Of a DNA stretch of 64,000 nt, positions 48,695 to 57,839 are shown one piece after another. The notes beneath the pieces were generated by a model that was given only the letters and a program-made list of their open reading frames with translations, was not told where the DNA came from and did not search any database. The stretch is from Betaproteobacteria bacterium (lineage in GTDB: Bacteria; Pseudomonadota; Gammaproteobacteria; Burkholderiales; SG8-39). The position numbers and the translations under genes were made by a program. Position 1 is the stretch's first letter; each line of letters begins with the position of its first letter. Where the stretch lies: positions 1 through 64,000 of the forward strand of contig JADJPT010000005.1 of NCBI GenBank assembly GCA_016713125.1. Reading direction: 5' to 3'.

Positions 48695-49615
48695 GTGAGC
48701 ACTTCGTTTGAAACCGTAAAAGCGCCCCCGGCAGCGCCGGCCCTGGCGATCTCTTCGCTGTTCGTGGTGTTGTGGAGCACCGGCTTCATCGGCGCCAAGC
48801 TGGGGCTGCCGTATGCCGAACCGCTGACCTTCCTGCTGTATCGCTATCTGGGCGTGGTGGCGGTGCTGCTGCCCCTGTGCTGGCTGGCGCGGGCGCGCTG
48901 GCCGGCCAACCTGGCCGAAGCCGGTCATGTGGCCGTGGCCGGGGTGCTGATGCAGGGCGGCTATCTGGGCGGAGTGTTCTGTGCCATGCACCTCGGGCTG
49001 CCGGCCGGCGTGGCGGCGCTGGTGGTCGGCCTGCAACCCATCCTGACGGCCCTGCTGGGCGAGCGCATGGTGGCCGAACGCACCAACGCGCGGCAATGGG
49101 CGGGACTGGCGCTGGGCTTCCTCGGCGTCGCCGCGGTGGTCTGGCACAAGGCCTCGGCCGGTATCGTCGGCTGGGCCAGCCTCGCGCTGATCACGCTGGC
49201 ACTGGTGTCCATCACGCTGGGCACGCTCTACCAGAAGCGCCATTGCGCCCATGTGGACCTGCGCACCAACGCGGCGATCCAGTTCCTCGCAGCGTTCGTG
49301 GTCGTGCTGCCGTTCGCCTGGGCCTTCGAAACCATGCAGGTGCGCTGGAGCATCGAGCTGGTGCTGGCCATCGTCTGGCTGGTGTTCGGCCTTTCATGCG
49401 GCGCGGTGTTCCTGCTGTTCGCGCTGATCCGGCGCGGCGCGGCCACCAGCGTGGTCAGCCTGATGTACCTCACGCCGCCGGTGACGGCGATCTTCGCCTG
49501 GCTGCTGTTCGGCGAAGCCTATACGCTGTGGGCTGCGCTGGGCATGGCCCTGTCGGCCGCCGGCGTGTGGATCGTCACCCGCGAACAGGCCAGGCTGGCC
49601 GCCATCCCCGCATGA
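48695..49615 (+). CDS. EamA/DMT-family transporter 1
   Basis: A 306-residue membrane protein with ten transmembrane helices in two EamA repeats. Typical segments are SLFVVLWSTGFIGAKLGLPY in the first and LMYLTPPVTAIFAWLLFGE in the second. It probably exports a metabolite or amino acid. GTG 48695 is chosen. It overlaps the next gene by four bases and is the first of a four-gene run with two further EamA genes. Confidence 0.87.
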   Translation: MSTSFETVKAPPAAPALAISSLFVVLWSTGFIGAKLGLPYAEPLTFLLYRYLGVVAVLLPLCWLARARWPANLAEAGHVAVAGVLMQGGYLGGVFCAMHLGLPAGVAALVVGLQPILTALLGERMVAERTNARQWAGLALGFLGVAAVVWHKASAGIVGWASLALITLALVSITLGTLYQKRHCAHVDLRTNAAIQFLAAFVVVLPFAWAFETMQVRWSIELVLAIVWLVFGLSCGAVFLLFALIRRGAATSVVSLMYLTPPVTAIFAWLLFGEAYTLWAALGMALSAAGVWIVTREQARLAAIPA

Positions 49616-50649
49616 TCGAGTTCCGCAAGACCGGCAAGGTGGCGCAGCTGCACGACCCGCGCGCCGGGTTCGCGCTGACCGGCGTGCCCAGCGAGGTGCG
49701 CCACGACCCGCTGACCGGCGACACCTCGCGCATCTGCCACTTCTCGTTTCCGCCGCGCCAGTTGCCCGAGCTCGGCGCGCTGGCCGAGGGCACGCGTGCC
49801 AACTGCCCGTTCTGCCCGGAGCGGATCGAGCAGATCACGCCGCGTTACCCGGAGTCGCTGGTGCCCGGCGGGCGCATGCGGCGCGGCGAGGCGCTGCTGG
49901 TGCCCAACCTGTTTCCCTACGACGACGTGTCGGCGATCGTGGTCATGAGCCATGCGCATTTCCTGCCCATGGATGCGCTGCCGGCGCGCGTGATCGCCGA
50001 TGCGCTGCTGCTGGCGCGCGACTTCATCTGCATCGCCCAGGGGCAGTTGGCGGACCGCCAGGCCTGGGGCCTGGTGACCTGGAACTACATGCCGCCTTCG
50101 GGCGCCTCGCAGGTGCACCCGCACCTGCAGGTGATCGTCACCGATACGCCGGGCAACGCCTTGCGTCGCGAACTGGCCGCCGAGAGCGACTTCCTGGCGC
50201 GCCACGGCGTGCCGTATCCGCGTGCGCTGCTGGAGGCCGAGCGCGCCGCCGGCGAGCGACTGGTGCTGGAAGAATCGGGGATCGCCTGGGGCGCGCCGTA
50301 CAGCCCCTGCGGCTTGCTGGGCGACGTGCAGGCGGTGTTCCGCGAACGCGCCACGCTGGCCGAGCTGGCCGACGCCGAGATCGAGGCCTGGGCCGCGCAA
50401 CTGGCGCGCATCGCCGCCGCCTACGCGCGACTGGGGCTGTGGAGCTTCAACCTGACGCTGTTCCCCGACGCCGCCGGCGAGCGCTCAGGGCGCCACTGGC
50501 TGACCGCGCGGCTGCTGCCGCGCCTGTACCTGCACCCGCACCTGTACAACTCCGACGCCGCCTACATGCAGTTGCTGCTGGCCGAGAAGTTCGCCATGGT
50601 GCATCCCGAGCGTCACGCGGCCGACCTGCGCGCCGCACTCCCGCCATGA
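49612..50649 (+). CDS. GalT/HIT-superfamily nucleotidyltransferase-like protein
   Basis: A 345-residue protein of the galactose-1-phosphate uridylyltransferase/HIT fold. A zinc-type CPFCPERIEQI and the catalytic-type HPHLQVIVT (histidine triad) are visible, with an NLFPYDDVSAIVVMS segment matching GalT. It is probably a nucleotidyltransferase or phosphorylase acting on a sugar or nucleotide, though the specific substrate is unknown. ATGA overlaps couple it to the transporters on both sides. Confidence 0.78.
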   Translation: MIEFRKTGKVAQLHDPRAGFALTGVPSEVRHDPLTGDTSRICHFSFPPRQLPELGALAEGTRANCPFCPERIEQITPRYPESLVPGGRMRRGEALLVPNLFPYDDVSAIVVMSHAHFLPMDALPARVIADALLLARDFICIAQGQLADRQAWGLVTWNYMPPSGASQVHPHLQVIVTDTPGNALRRELAAESDFLARHGVPYPRALLEAERAAGERLVLEESGIAWGAPYSPCGLLGDVQAVFRERATLAELADAEIEAWAAQLARIAAAYARLGLWSFNLTLFPDAAGERSGRHWLTARLLPRLYLHPHLYNSDAAYMQLLLAEKFAMVHPERHAADLRAALPP

Positions 50650-51581
50650 GCACGACGCGCGACACCCTGCCGAGCTCCATGTATGCGCTGCTGGTCGCGC
50701 TGACGCTGATCTGGGGTTTCAACTGGACGGTCATCAAGGTGGTGGTCACCGAGGTGCCGCCCTGGTTTTTCCGCAGCCTGTGCTTCCTCTCGGCCTTCGT
50801 CGGCCTGCTGGCCGTGGCGCGGGCGCGCGGCCTGCCGCTGATGCCGCAGGGCGGCTCGAACTGGCGGCGCATCACGGCGGTCGCGCTGTGCACGGTGTCG
50901 CTGCAGAACATCTTCCTGATGCTGGCGATTCCGCTGCTGTCCTCGGGACGGGTGGCGATCCTGCTCTACACGATGCCGGCCTGGAGCGTGTTGCTCGCGC
51001 GTTTCGTGCTCGACGAGGCGCTGACGCCGCGCCGCCTGGCCGGCGCCGGACTGGGCGTGGCCGGCGTGGCCGTGCTGCTCGCCAGGGACCTGCAGACCTG
51101 GGCCGCGGCCGGCACGGCGCCCGGCGACGCGGGCCTGGGCATGCTGCTGATGGTGGCGGCGGCCTTTTTCTGGGCGCTGGGCGTGGTGCTGCAGAAGCGC
51201 CTGAAGGTGGACCTGCCGGTCGCGCCGTACACCGCCTGGATGGCGCTGATCGGCGGCGTGCCGGTGTTCGTCCTGTGCCTGCTGTTCGAGCGGCAGGCGC
51301 TCGCCGGCCTGCACTCGGTGAGCCTGTGGCCGGCACTGGGCGTGCTGTTCAACATGTTCCTGGTGTTCATCTTCGGCTGGTGGGCGTGGACCAAGATCGT
51401 CGCCAGCGTGCCGGCCGGCGTGGCCGGGTTGTCGTCGCTGTTCATTCCGGTGGTCGGCGTCGCCAGCGGCATGCTGTTCCTCGGCGAGGTGCCGGCCTGG
51501 CAGGACTGGGCCGCGCTGGCCCTGGTGTCCGCGGCGATCGCCACCGTGCTGCTCCCCGCGCGCACCGCCGAAGCGGCATGA
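50646..51581 (+). CDS. EamA/DMT-family transporter 2
   Basis: A 311-residue, ten-helix EamA protein beginning LLVALTLIWGFNWTVIKVVV. The second repeat contains GLSSLFIPVVGVASGMLFLG. It is closest in pattern to the next gene (transporter 3), with which it overlaps by four bases, suggesting a tandem duplication. Substrate unknown. Confidence 0.87.
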   Translation: MSTTRDTLPSSMYALLVALTLIWGFNWTVIKVVVTEVPPWFFRSLCFLSAFVGLLAVARARGLPLMPQGGSNWRRITAVALCTVSLQNIFLMLAIPLLSSGRVAILLYTMPAWSVLLARFVLDEALTPRRLAGAGLGVAGVAVLLARDLQTWAAAGTAPGDAGLGMLLMVAAAFFWALGVVLQKRLKVDLPVAPYTAWMALIGGVPVFVLCLLFERQALAGLHSVSLWPALGVLFNMFLVFIFGWWAWTKIVASVPAGVAGLSSLFIPVVGVASGMLFLGEVPAWQDWAALALVSAAIATVLLPARTAEAA

Positions 51582-52504
51582 GCGGACCGGTCGGAGGGGG
51601 CGGCGAGGCGCGCATGTCGCGCGCCCACTGGTGGATGCTGGCCGGGCTGACCTTCGCCTGGGGGTTCAACTGGACCGCGATCAAGGTCGCGCTGGAGGAT
51701 TTCACGCCGTGGATCTTCCGCTCCCTGTGCCTGTCCTTCGGCGCACTGCTGCTGTTCGCGATCGCGCGGCTGAGCCGGCAGAGCCTGCGCGTGCCGCGCG
51801 GCATGTGGGGGCGGCTGTGGCTGCTGGGTTTCTTCAACGTCACCTGCTGGAACATGCTGATTGCCTACGGGCTGATGATGATCCCCTCGGGCCGCGCCGC
51901 CATCCTCGCCTTCACCATGCCGGTGTGGTCGGTGCCGCTGTCGGCCTGGATGCTGGGTGAGCCGATCACGCGGCGCAAGCTGGTCGCGCTGGCGCTGGGC
52001 GTGGCCGGCATGCTGCTGCTGCTGGGCGAGGAGGTCGCCAGCCTGGGGCGCGCACCGCTGGGCGCGCTGCTGGCGCTGACCGCGGCGCTGACCTGGGCGA
52101 TCGGCACGGTACTCCAGAAGCGCCTGCCCACCGGCCTGCCCACCGGGGCGTTCACGGCCTGGACCATGCTGCTGGGTGGGGTCCCGGTGTTCGTCGGCAC
52201 CGCGCTGTTCGAATGGGGCGCCTGGCGGCCGGTGGGGCCCGCGGCGCTGGGCGCGCTGGCCTACAACGTGGTGATCGCCTTCGCGTTCGCCTACTGGGCC
52301 TGGTTCCGCATCGCCGCCGCGGTGCCGGTGGCGGTGTCTTCGATCAGCGTGCTGCTGGTGCCCATCGTCGGCGTGGTGTGCGGCATGCTGTTCCTCGGCG
52401 AGAAGCCCAGCGTGGCGGAGTTTCTCGCGCTGCTGCTGGTGGTTGCCGCGGTGCTGGCCATCAACCTGCGCCGCGGCGGGGCACCCCCGCAGCCGACAAC
52501 CTAG
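51578..52504 (+). CDS. EamA/DMT-family transporter 3
   Basis: A 308-residue EamA protein beginning WWMLAGLTFAWGFNWTAIKV. The second repeat has SISVLLVPIVGVVCGMLFLG. The parallel with transporter 2 (GFNWT near the start and the same VGV-x2-GMLFLG near the end) supports a duplicated pair, possibly working as a heterodimer. ATG 51578 gives the overlap; ATG 51614 (MSRAHWW) is also possible. It converges with gluQ. Confidence 0.87.
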   Translation: MSGPVGGGGEARMSRAHWWMLAGLTFAWGFNWTAIKVALEDFTPWIFRSLCLSFGALLLFAIARLSRQSLRVPRGMWGRLWLLGFFNVTCWNMLIAYGLMMIPSGRAAILAFTMPVWSVPLSAWMLGEPITRRKLVALALGVAGMLLLLGEEVASLGRAPLGALLALTAALTWAIGTVLQKRLPTGLPTGAFTAWTMLLGGVPVFVGTALFEWGAWRPVGPAALGALAYNVVIAFAFAYWAWFRIAAAVPVAVSSISVLLVPIVGVVCGMLFLGEKPSVAEFLALLLVVAAVLAINLRRGGAPPQPTT

Positions 52505-53412
52505 GTTTCGTCGCGATCCGGGGCGGGCAGGGCGCGCTGTCTGGGCAGGCGCGCGGGATCCCAGGCCTGCACCGCCCAGGCCAGAAGTTCACGCACCGGC
52601 GCCGCGCGCAGTTCCGGCGGCGGTGCATGGCCGAGGAAATCCAGCGCGGCGGGCAGCGAGTGCGGGCCGGTCGGCGCCGCGTGGGTCTGTTTGGAGAGCT
52701 TCTCGCCCGCTGCATTGACGGCCACCGGCAGGTGCAGGTAGCGCGGCGTGGCGCAGCCCAGCAAGGTCTGCAGCCAGATCTGGCGCGCGGTCGATTCGAG
52801 CAGGTCGGCGCCGCGCACCACATCGGTGACGCCCTGTGCGGCGTCGTCGACGACCACGGCGAGCTGGTAGGCGTACAGGCCATCTGCGCGCAGCAGCACG
52901 AAATCGCCGACTTCGCGCTCCAGCGCCTGCGCCTGCGGGCCCTGCAGGCGATCGATGAAGCGCACCGGCTCGGACGTGGTGCGCACGCGAAACGCGCGCG
53001 CCGCCCGGCCCGGCGCGAGGCCGTGCCTGCAGGTGCCCGGATAGACCTGCGCGCCGTCGCGCGCAAGGCCGGTGGAGGAGTCGGCAATCTCCTTGCGCGT
53101 GCAGCCGCAGGGATAGACCTGGCCGGCCGCGCGCAGGCGCTCGAGCGCCGCCGCGTAATGCGCGTCGCGCCCGCTCTGGCGCAGCACGGTGCCGTCCCAG
53201 GTCAGGCCGCAGTCCTGCAGCGTGCGCAGGATGGCTTCGGCGGCGCCCGGCTGCTCGCGCGGCCGGTCGAGATCCTCCATGCGCACCAGCCAGGTCCCGC
53301 GCGCGGCACGCGCATCGAGCCAGCTGCCCAGCGCGGCAACCAGCGAACCGAAGTGCAGAGGGCCGCTGGGCGAAGGCGCGAAGCGCCCCACGTATGGGCT
53401 CGCCGACGTCAT
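52501..53412 (-). CDS. gluQ: glutamyl-Q tRNA(Asp) synthetase
   Basis: A 303-residue GluRS paralogue that attaches glutamate to queuosine in tRNA(Asp). It keeps the Rossmann catalytic core with GRFAPSPSGPLHFGSLVAAL (HIGH-like), the zinc region YPCGCTRKEI with GTCRHG, and KLSKQTHA (KMSKS-like), and lacks the anticodon-binding domain. Length matches the family. It is transcribed away from the thioredoxin gene and ends convergently with the EamA genes. Confidence 0.93.
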   Translation of the reverse strand: MTSASPYVGRFAPSPSGPLHFGSLVAALGSWLDARAARGTWLVRMEDLDRPREQPGAAEAILRTLQDCGLTWDGTVLRQSGRDAHYAAALERLRAAGQVYPCGCTRKEIADSSTGLARDGAQVYPGTCRHGLAPGRAARAFRVRTTSEPVRFIDRLQGPQAQALEREVGDFVLLRADGLYAYQLAVVVDDAAQGVTDVVRGADLLESTARQIWLQTLLGCATPRYLHLPVAVNAAGEKLSKQTHAAPTGPHSLPAALDFLGHAPPPELRAAPVRELLAWAVQAWDPARLPRQRALPAPDRDET

Positions 53413-53435
53413 GGGTATGCGTGCTCCGGCACGGG

Positions 53436-53441
53436 TAAAAT
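53436..53441 (+). promoter_or_regulatory. -10 box TAAAAT before the thioredoxin gene
   Basis: CGGGTAAAAT lies 59 bases before the ATG, in the short gap with divergent gluQ. It is of the same type as the glyA and FCD-GntR boxes. Confidence 0.45.
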
Positions 53442-53499
53442 GTCGCCTTCATTGTCTCGCTTCGATCCCCGGGTCGCGGCGCCCAACCCAGGAGCACGC

Positions 53500-53879
<380 letters not shown>

Positions 53880-53883
<4 letters not shown>

Positions 53884-54794
53884 CCCGCCTTCCTGCGCGT
53901 GAGGGCCGCGCAGGTTTTGGTGTCCAGCCGCTCCAGGAACCAGGCCAGGGCACGGCCCTTGTTGGCCGTGCGCCATGCCAGATACTGGAACATTTCGAGC
54001 TTCGGCTCGGCCACGCGCTTGATCAGCAGGCGGCCGGCGCGCTGTTCCTCGCGCGCGATGGGTTCGGGCAGGTAGCCCACGCCCAGGCCGGCGCGCTGCG
54101 CGGCGACCTTGGCGTTGAAATCCGGCACCGTCAGCGTGTCCTGGCCCAGCAGCAGGCCGGTGCTGCGCGCGGGCAGGTGCCGCGAGGTGTCGCCGACCGC
54201 GACCGCACGATGGCGCTGCAACTCCGCGGGCGGGATCGGCTCCTGCGCCCTGGCCAGCGGGTGCGCGGGCGCCACGGCGAACAGGAAGGCCACGGCCTCC
54301 ATGCGCCGCACCGCCACCCCGGCCTGCACCAGCGGTTCGCCGCCCGCGCCCACGGCGAGGTCCGCTCGCCGGGACAGCAAGGCGTCCCAGGTGCCGCCCA
54401 GCACTTCGTAGGTGATGCGAATGCGCGTGCCGCTGCCTTCGCGATCGAAGCGCGCGATCAGCGGCAGCAGGCCTTCGGCGGCCAGCGAGACGTCGACCAC
54501 GATGCGCAGTTCCACCTCCCAGCCCTTGGCCACCTGCTGCACGCGGCACTCGAGTTCGCCGGCCAGGCTGAGCAGGTGGCGGCCTTCGTCCAGCAGTTCG
54601 CGACCGGCCGCGGTCAGCACCGCCTTGCGCCCGCTGCGGTCGAACAGCTTCACGCCCAGGTCGTCCTCGAGCTTGGCCATGGTGTAGGTCAGCGCAGAGG
54701 GCACGCGGTGCAGTTCGGCGGCGGCCGCCGCGAAGCTGCCGCGCCGGGCGATGGCGTCAAGCGTGGACAGGGCGTCGAGGGAGAGCTTGAGCAT
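53880..54794 (-). CDS. LysR-family transcriptional regulator
   Basis: A 304-residue regulator with an N-terminal helix-turn-helix (about 4-62: LDALSTLDAIARRGSFAAAA, LEDDLGVKLFDRSGRKAVLT) and a periplasmic-binding-like effector domain. ATG 54794 (MLKLSLDAL) is the family start although the frame is open to 54938. It diverges from the pirin gene, a typical LysR arrangement, so control of the pirin-WrbA-pirin genes is likely. The effector is unknown. Confidence 0.9.
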
Positions 54795-54936
54795 GGCCGG
54801 CCGGAATGAAGGATGGCGTAGGCATTCAAAAAAATTGTACCTATTCTTCAGAAGTTTCCGCTTTTTATGCGCAGCGGGCAAGCCTAGACTGCGATTCATC
54901 GGTTCAGTGCTGCTGAACATTAATGAGGAGATTGCC

Positions 54937-55635
54937 ATGCTGGAAGTTCGCCGGAGTCAGGACCGCGGTTACGCCGATCACGGCTGGCTGCGCTCGTTCC
55001 ATACCTTCTCTTTCGCCGACTACCGCGATCCCGAGCACATGGGTTTCGGCTCGCTGCGCGTGATCAACGAGGACCGCATCCAGCCGGGCACCGGCTTCGG
55101 CACGCACGGCCACCGCGACATGGAGATCATCAGCTACGTGCTCGAGGGCGCGCTGGCGCACAAGGATTCGATGGGCAACGGCTCGGCCATCGTGCCCGGC
55201 GACGTGCAGCGCATGAGCGCGGGGCGCGGCGTGCGCCACAGCGAGTTCAACCACTCCAAGGCCGACACCACGCATTTCCTGCAGATCTGGATCGAGCCGA
55301 ACGAGTTCGGCATCGCCCCGGGCTATGAGCAGAAGCACTTCGACACGGCGTCCAAGCGCGGTCGCCTGCGCCTGATCGCCTCGCCGGACGCCGCCGAGGG
55401 CTCGGTGAAGATCCATCAGGACGCCCGCGTCTACGCCGGGCTGTTCGACGGCGCAGAGCGGGCCGAACTGGCGCTCGCGGCAGGCCGGCGCGCCTATGTG
55501 CACGTGGCGCGCGGCAGCGCGACGGTGAACGGCACGCGGCTGGAGGCCGGGGATGCGTTGAAGGCCGCCGCAGTCGACAGCATCGTGATCGAAGAGGGCG
55601 AGGGCGCCGAAGTGCTGCTCTTCGACCTGAGCTGA
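54937..55635 (+). CDS. pirin-family protein (YhhW-like quercetinase)
   Basis: A 232-residue bicupin. The metal motif is in HGHRDMEIISYVLEGALAHK (two His and Glu), with SAGRGVRHSEFNHSK. YhhW-like pirins have quercetin 2,3-dioxygenase activity in vitro. AATGAGGAG precedes ATG 54937. It is the first gene of a three-gene run with wrbA and a second pirin, a set repeatedly seen under LysR control and linked to quinone or electrophile stress. Confidence 0.9.
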   Translation: MLEVRRSQDRGYADHGWLRSFHTFSFADYRDPEHMGFGSLRVINEDRIQPGTGFGTHGHRDMEIISYVLEGALAHKDSMGNGSAIVPGDVQRMSAGRGVRHSEFNHSKADTTHFLQIWIEPNEFGIAPGYEQKHFDTASKRGRLRLIASPDAAEGSVKIHQDARVYAGLFDGAERAELALAAGRRAYVHVARGSATVNGTRLEAGDALKAAAVDSIVIEEGEGAEVLLFDLS

Positions 55636-55665
55636 ACCCCCAAACCCGAGTATTCGGAGAATGAA

Positions 55666-56319
55666 ATGAGCACCAAGGTACAGATCGTTTTCTACAGCAT
55701 GTACGGCCACATCCATCGCATGGCCGAAGCCGTGGCCGAGGGCGCGCGCGAGGTGCCCGGCGTCGAGGTGAGTCTTCTGCAGGTGCCCGAACTGGTGCCG
55801 CCCGAGGTGCTGGAGAAGTCCGGCGCAACCGCGGCGAAGGCGGCCTTCGCGCACGTTCCGGTGGCCCGGCCCGAGCAACTGGCCGAGGCCGACGCCGTGA
55901 TCTTCGGCACCGGCACGCGTTTCGGCATGATGACCTCTCAGATGCGCAACTTCCTCGACCAGACCGGCGGCCTGTGGACCAGGGGCGCGCTGATCGGCAA
56001 GGTCGGCAGCGTGTTCACGAGTTCGGCCACCCAGCACGGCGGCCAGGAGTCGACGCTGCTGTCCTTCCACACCACGCTGCTGCACCACGGCTTCGTGGTG
56101 GTCGGCGTGCCGTATGCGGATGCGCGGCAGATGACGCTGAGCGAGATCAGCGGCGGCACGCCTTACGGCGCCAGCACCATCACCGGCGGCGACGGCTCGC
56201 GCCTGCCTTCGGAGAACGAACTGGCCATCGCGCGTTTCCAGGGCCGGCATGTCGCGGGCATCGCGGCGCGGCCCAAGGCCGGGGGGCTGAGATGGATGCG
56301 CGTGCGATGCGCCCCGTGA
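55666..56319 (+). CDS. wrbA: NAD(P)H:quinone oxidoreductase WrbA
   Basis: A 217-residue flavodoxin-like enzyme that reduces quinones by two electrons. Motifs are FYSMYGHIHRMAEAVAEGAR (FMN P-loop) and GTGTRFGMMTSQMRNFLDQT with GGLWTRG. The C-terminus is about 17 residues longer than usual and overlaps the second pirin gene by 28 bases, which may reflect a shifted stop after RHVAGIA. CGGAGA is before ATG 55666. Confidence 0.9.
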   Translation: MSTKVQIVFYSMYGHIHRMAEAVAEGAREVPGVEVSLLQVPELVPPEVLEKSGATAAKAAFAHVPVARPEQLAEADAVIFGTGTRFGMMTSQMRNFLDQTGGLWTRGALIGKVGSVFTSSATQHGGQESTLLSFHTTLLHHGFVVVGVPYADARQMTLSEISGGTPYGASTITGGDGSRLPSENELAIARFQGRHVAGIAARPKAGGLRWMRVRCAP

Positions 56320-57140
56320 TGCGGATCATCGAAGCGCCGCGTACCGCGGTCACGCCCACGCTGATCGTACGTCGTGCGCTGCCCGAAGCCGGACTGCGTT
56401 CGGTCGGCCCCTGGGTGTTCCTCGACCACTTCGGTCCGCTGCGCATCGAGGCAGGCGACATGGGCACGCCGCCGCATCCGCATGCCGGCATCGCCACGGT
56501 GACCTACCTGTTCGAGGGCGGCATGCACCACCGCGATTCTGCGGGGCACAGCGGCGCGGTGGGGCCGGGCGGCGCCCAGTGGATGACCGCCGGGCGCGGC
56601 ATCGAGCATGCCGAACGCCCCGCCCCCGGCACCCTGCACGGGCTGCAGCTGTGGGCCCGGTTGCCGCGCGCCTCGCAGCTGCGCGAACCGGCCTACCGCA
56701 ACATCGAGGCGGCCGAGATGCCGGCATTCGCGCTGGGCGATGCGTCGGTGCGCCTGGTGGCGGGCGAACTGGCAGGCCGCAGCGGGCCGGGAGAACCGGC
56801 TTCGCCCAGCCTGCTCGCGCACCTATCGTTCGCCGCAGCCGGCGAGGCGCTGCTGGAGGTGGATGCGGAATTCGAACTGGCGGCCTACGTGGCCGCGGGG
56901 CAGGCGCGCGTGGCCGAAGCCGGCGTCGCCGGCGCGGGCAGCTTGGTGGTGCTGGAGCGCCGCGAGGGGATCGTGCGCATCGCCGCCGAGGCCGGCGGCG
57001 CGGAAGTCATTTTGCTCGGCGGGGCGCCCGCGGAGCAGCCTTTGCTGTTCCACGGGCCTTTCGTGCTGGATTCGGTGGCCGCGGTGCGGCAGGCCGAGCG
57101 CGACTACCGCGAGGGGCGGATGGGCTTCCTGCAGCCCTGA
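56292..57140 (+). CDS. second pirin-family protein
   Basis: A 282-residue bicupin with the metal motif PHPHAGIATVTYLFEGGMHH and TAGRGIEHAERP. It is more like the classical pirin/YhaK branch than the first pirin. ATG 56292 lies inside the end of wrbA, so expression is probably coupled. The last 130 bases are overlapped on the other strand by the tetR reading frame. Confidence 0.88.
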   Translation: MDARAMRPVMRIIEAPRTAVTPTLIVRRALPEAGLRSVGPWVFLDHFGPLRIEAGDMGTPPHPHAGIATVTYLFEGGMHHRDSAGHSGAVGPGGAQWMTAGRGIEHAERPAPGTLHGLQLWARLPRASQLREPAYRNIEAAEMPAFALGDASVRLVAGELAGRSGPGEPASPSLLAHLSFAAAGEALLEVDAEFELAAYVAAGQARVAEAGVAGAGSLVVLERREGIVRIAAEAGGAEVILLGGAPAEQPLLFHGPFVLDSVAAVRQAERDYREGRMGFLQP

Positions 57141-57669
57141 TCAGATCCACCGCGCGCCGGATGGAGGCGCGTGCATCGCGCCTGGAGGCGGGGCTGCGCA
57201 CGCACAGGTCCAGGGACGAGGCACCGCACAGCATGACGTGTAGCAGCAGAGCGTCGTCATCGCCGAGCGCCAGGCCGGCACCGGCGAACAGCTGCTGCAG
57301 GTCACGCACGGAGTCCTTCTGGAACTGCCGCATCTGAAGCTTGAGGGCCTCGTCCTCGTCGGAAGCCGAGATCAGGGCGTGGAAGATGCGCGACACGCCG
57401 CGGTCGGTGATGGCGTCGCCGAGGGCGTCGACCACGGCGTCGACGGACAGATCGCCTCGCTCGGCGCGCTCGGCGAGCGGGGCGAGCAGGACCTCGCAGG
57501 AGCGGTCGGCCACCGCGAACAGCAGGTCGGTGCGCGAAGGGAAGTAATAGGTCAGGTGGCTCTGGCGCACGCCGGCCTCGGCGGCGATGCGCGGCTGCGT
57601 GAGTGCACCGAAACCGTGCTCGCGCAGCAGTTTGAGTCCCGACTCAATGATGTTTTCTCGAATACCCAT
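57007..57669 (-). CDS. TetR-family regulator of the RND efflux genes
   Basis: About 220 codons from ATG 57669. The helix-turn-helix is in residues about 1-45: IIESGLKLLREHGFGALTQP and AEAGVRQSHLTYYFPSRTDL. The ligand domain follows to AVDLIRAA near 57135. The last 44 codons (Pro/Arg/Ala-rich, antisense to the pirin gene) look like non-coding translation, so the native stop near 57140 was probably lost to a base change or indel. It diverges from the efflux adaptor across a double palindrome and is its likely repressor. Confidence 0.85.
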   Translation of the reverse strand: MGIRENIIESGLKLLREHGFGALTQPRIAAEAGVRQSHLTYYFPSRTDLLFAVADRSCEVLLAPLAERAERGDLSVDAVVDALGDAITDRGVSRIFHALISASDEDEALKLQMRQFQKDSVRDLQQLFAGAGLALGDDDALLLHVMLCGASSLDLCVRSPASRRDARASIRRAVDLIRAAGSPSAPRGSRARPAAPRPPNPARKARGTAKAAPRAPRRAK

Positions 57670-57747
57670 GCCTGACCTGCGGGGAGCTGGAAACATGCCG
57701 GTAACAATCGCGGTAACAATCGGAATACACAGTCCGTCACGCGACGC

Positions 57748-57783
57748 TTGGTAATGCTACCAAGTATTTGGTAGCATTACCAA
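57748..57783. promoter_or_regulatory. double palindromic operator between tetR and the RND efflux operon
   Basis: TTGGTAATGCTACCAA (57748-57763), a 4-base gtat spacer, then its exact reverse complement TTGGTAGCATTACCAA (57768-57783). Each half is itself TTGGTA-n4-TACCAA, so two TetR dimers could bind side by side. TTGGTA and TAGCAT, 18 bases apart, can serve as -35 and -10 on both strands, which would place the repressor on both promoters. Confidence 0.75.
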
Positions 57784-57839
57784 CCTTGCAGCGCCGCATG
57801 TCGGAATTCCCTCCGCGCGGCCCCCGTCCAGGATCCCAG

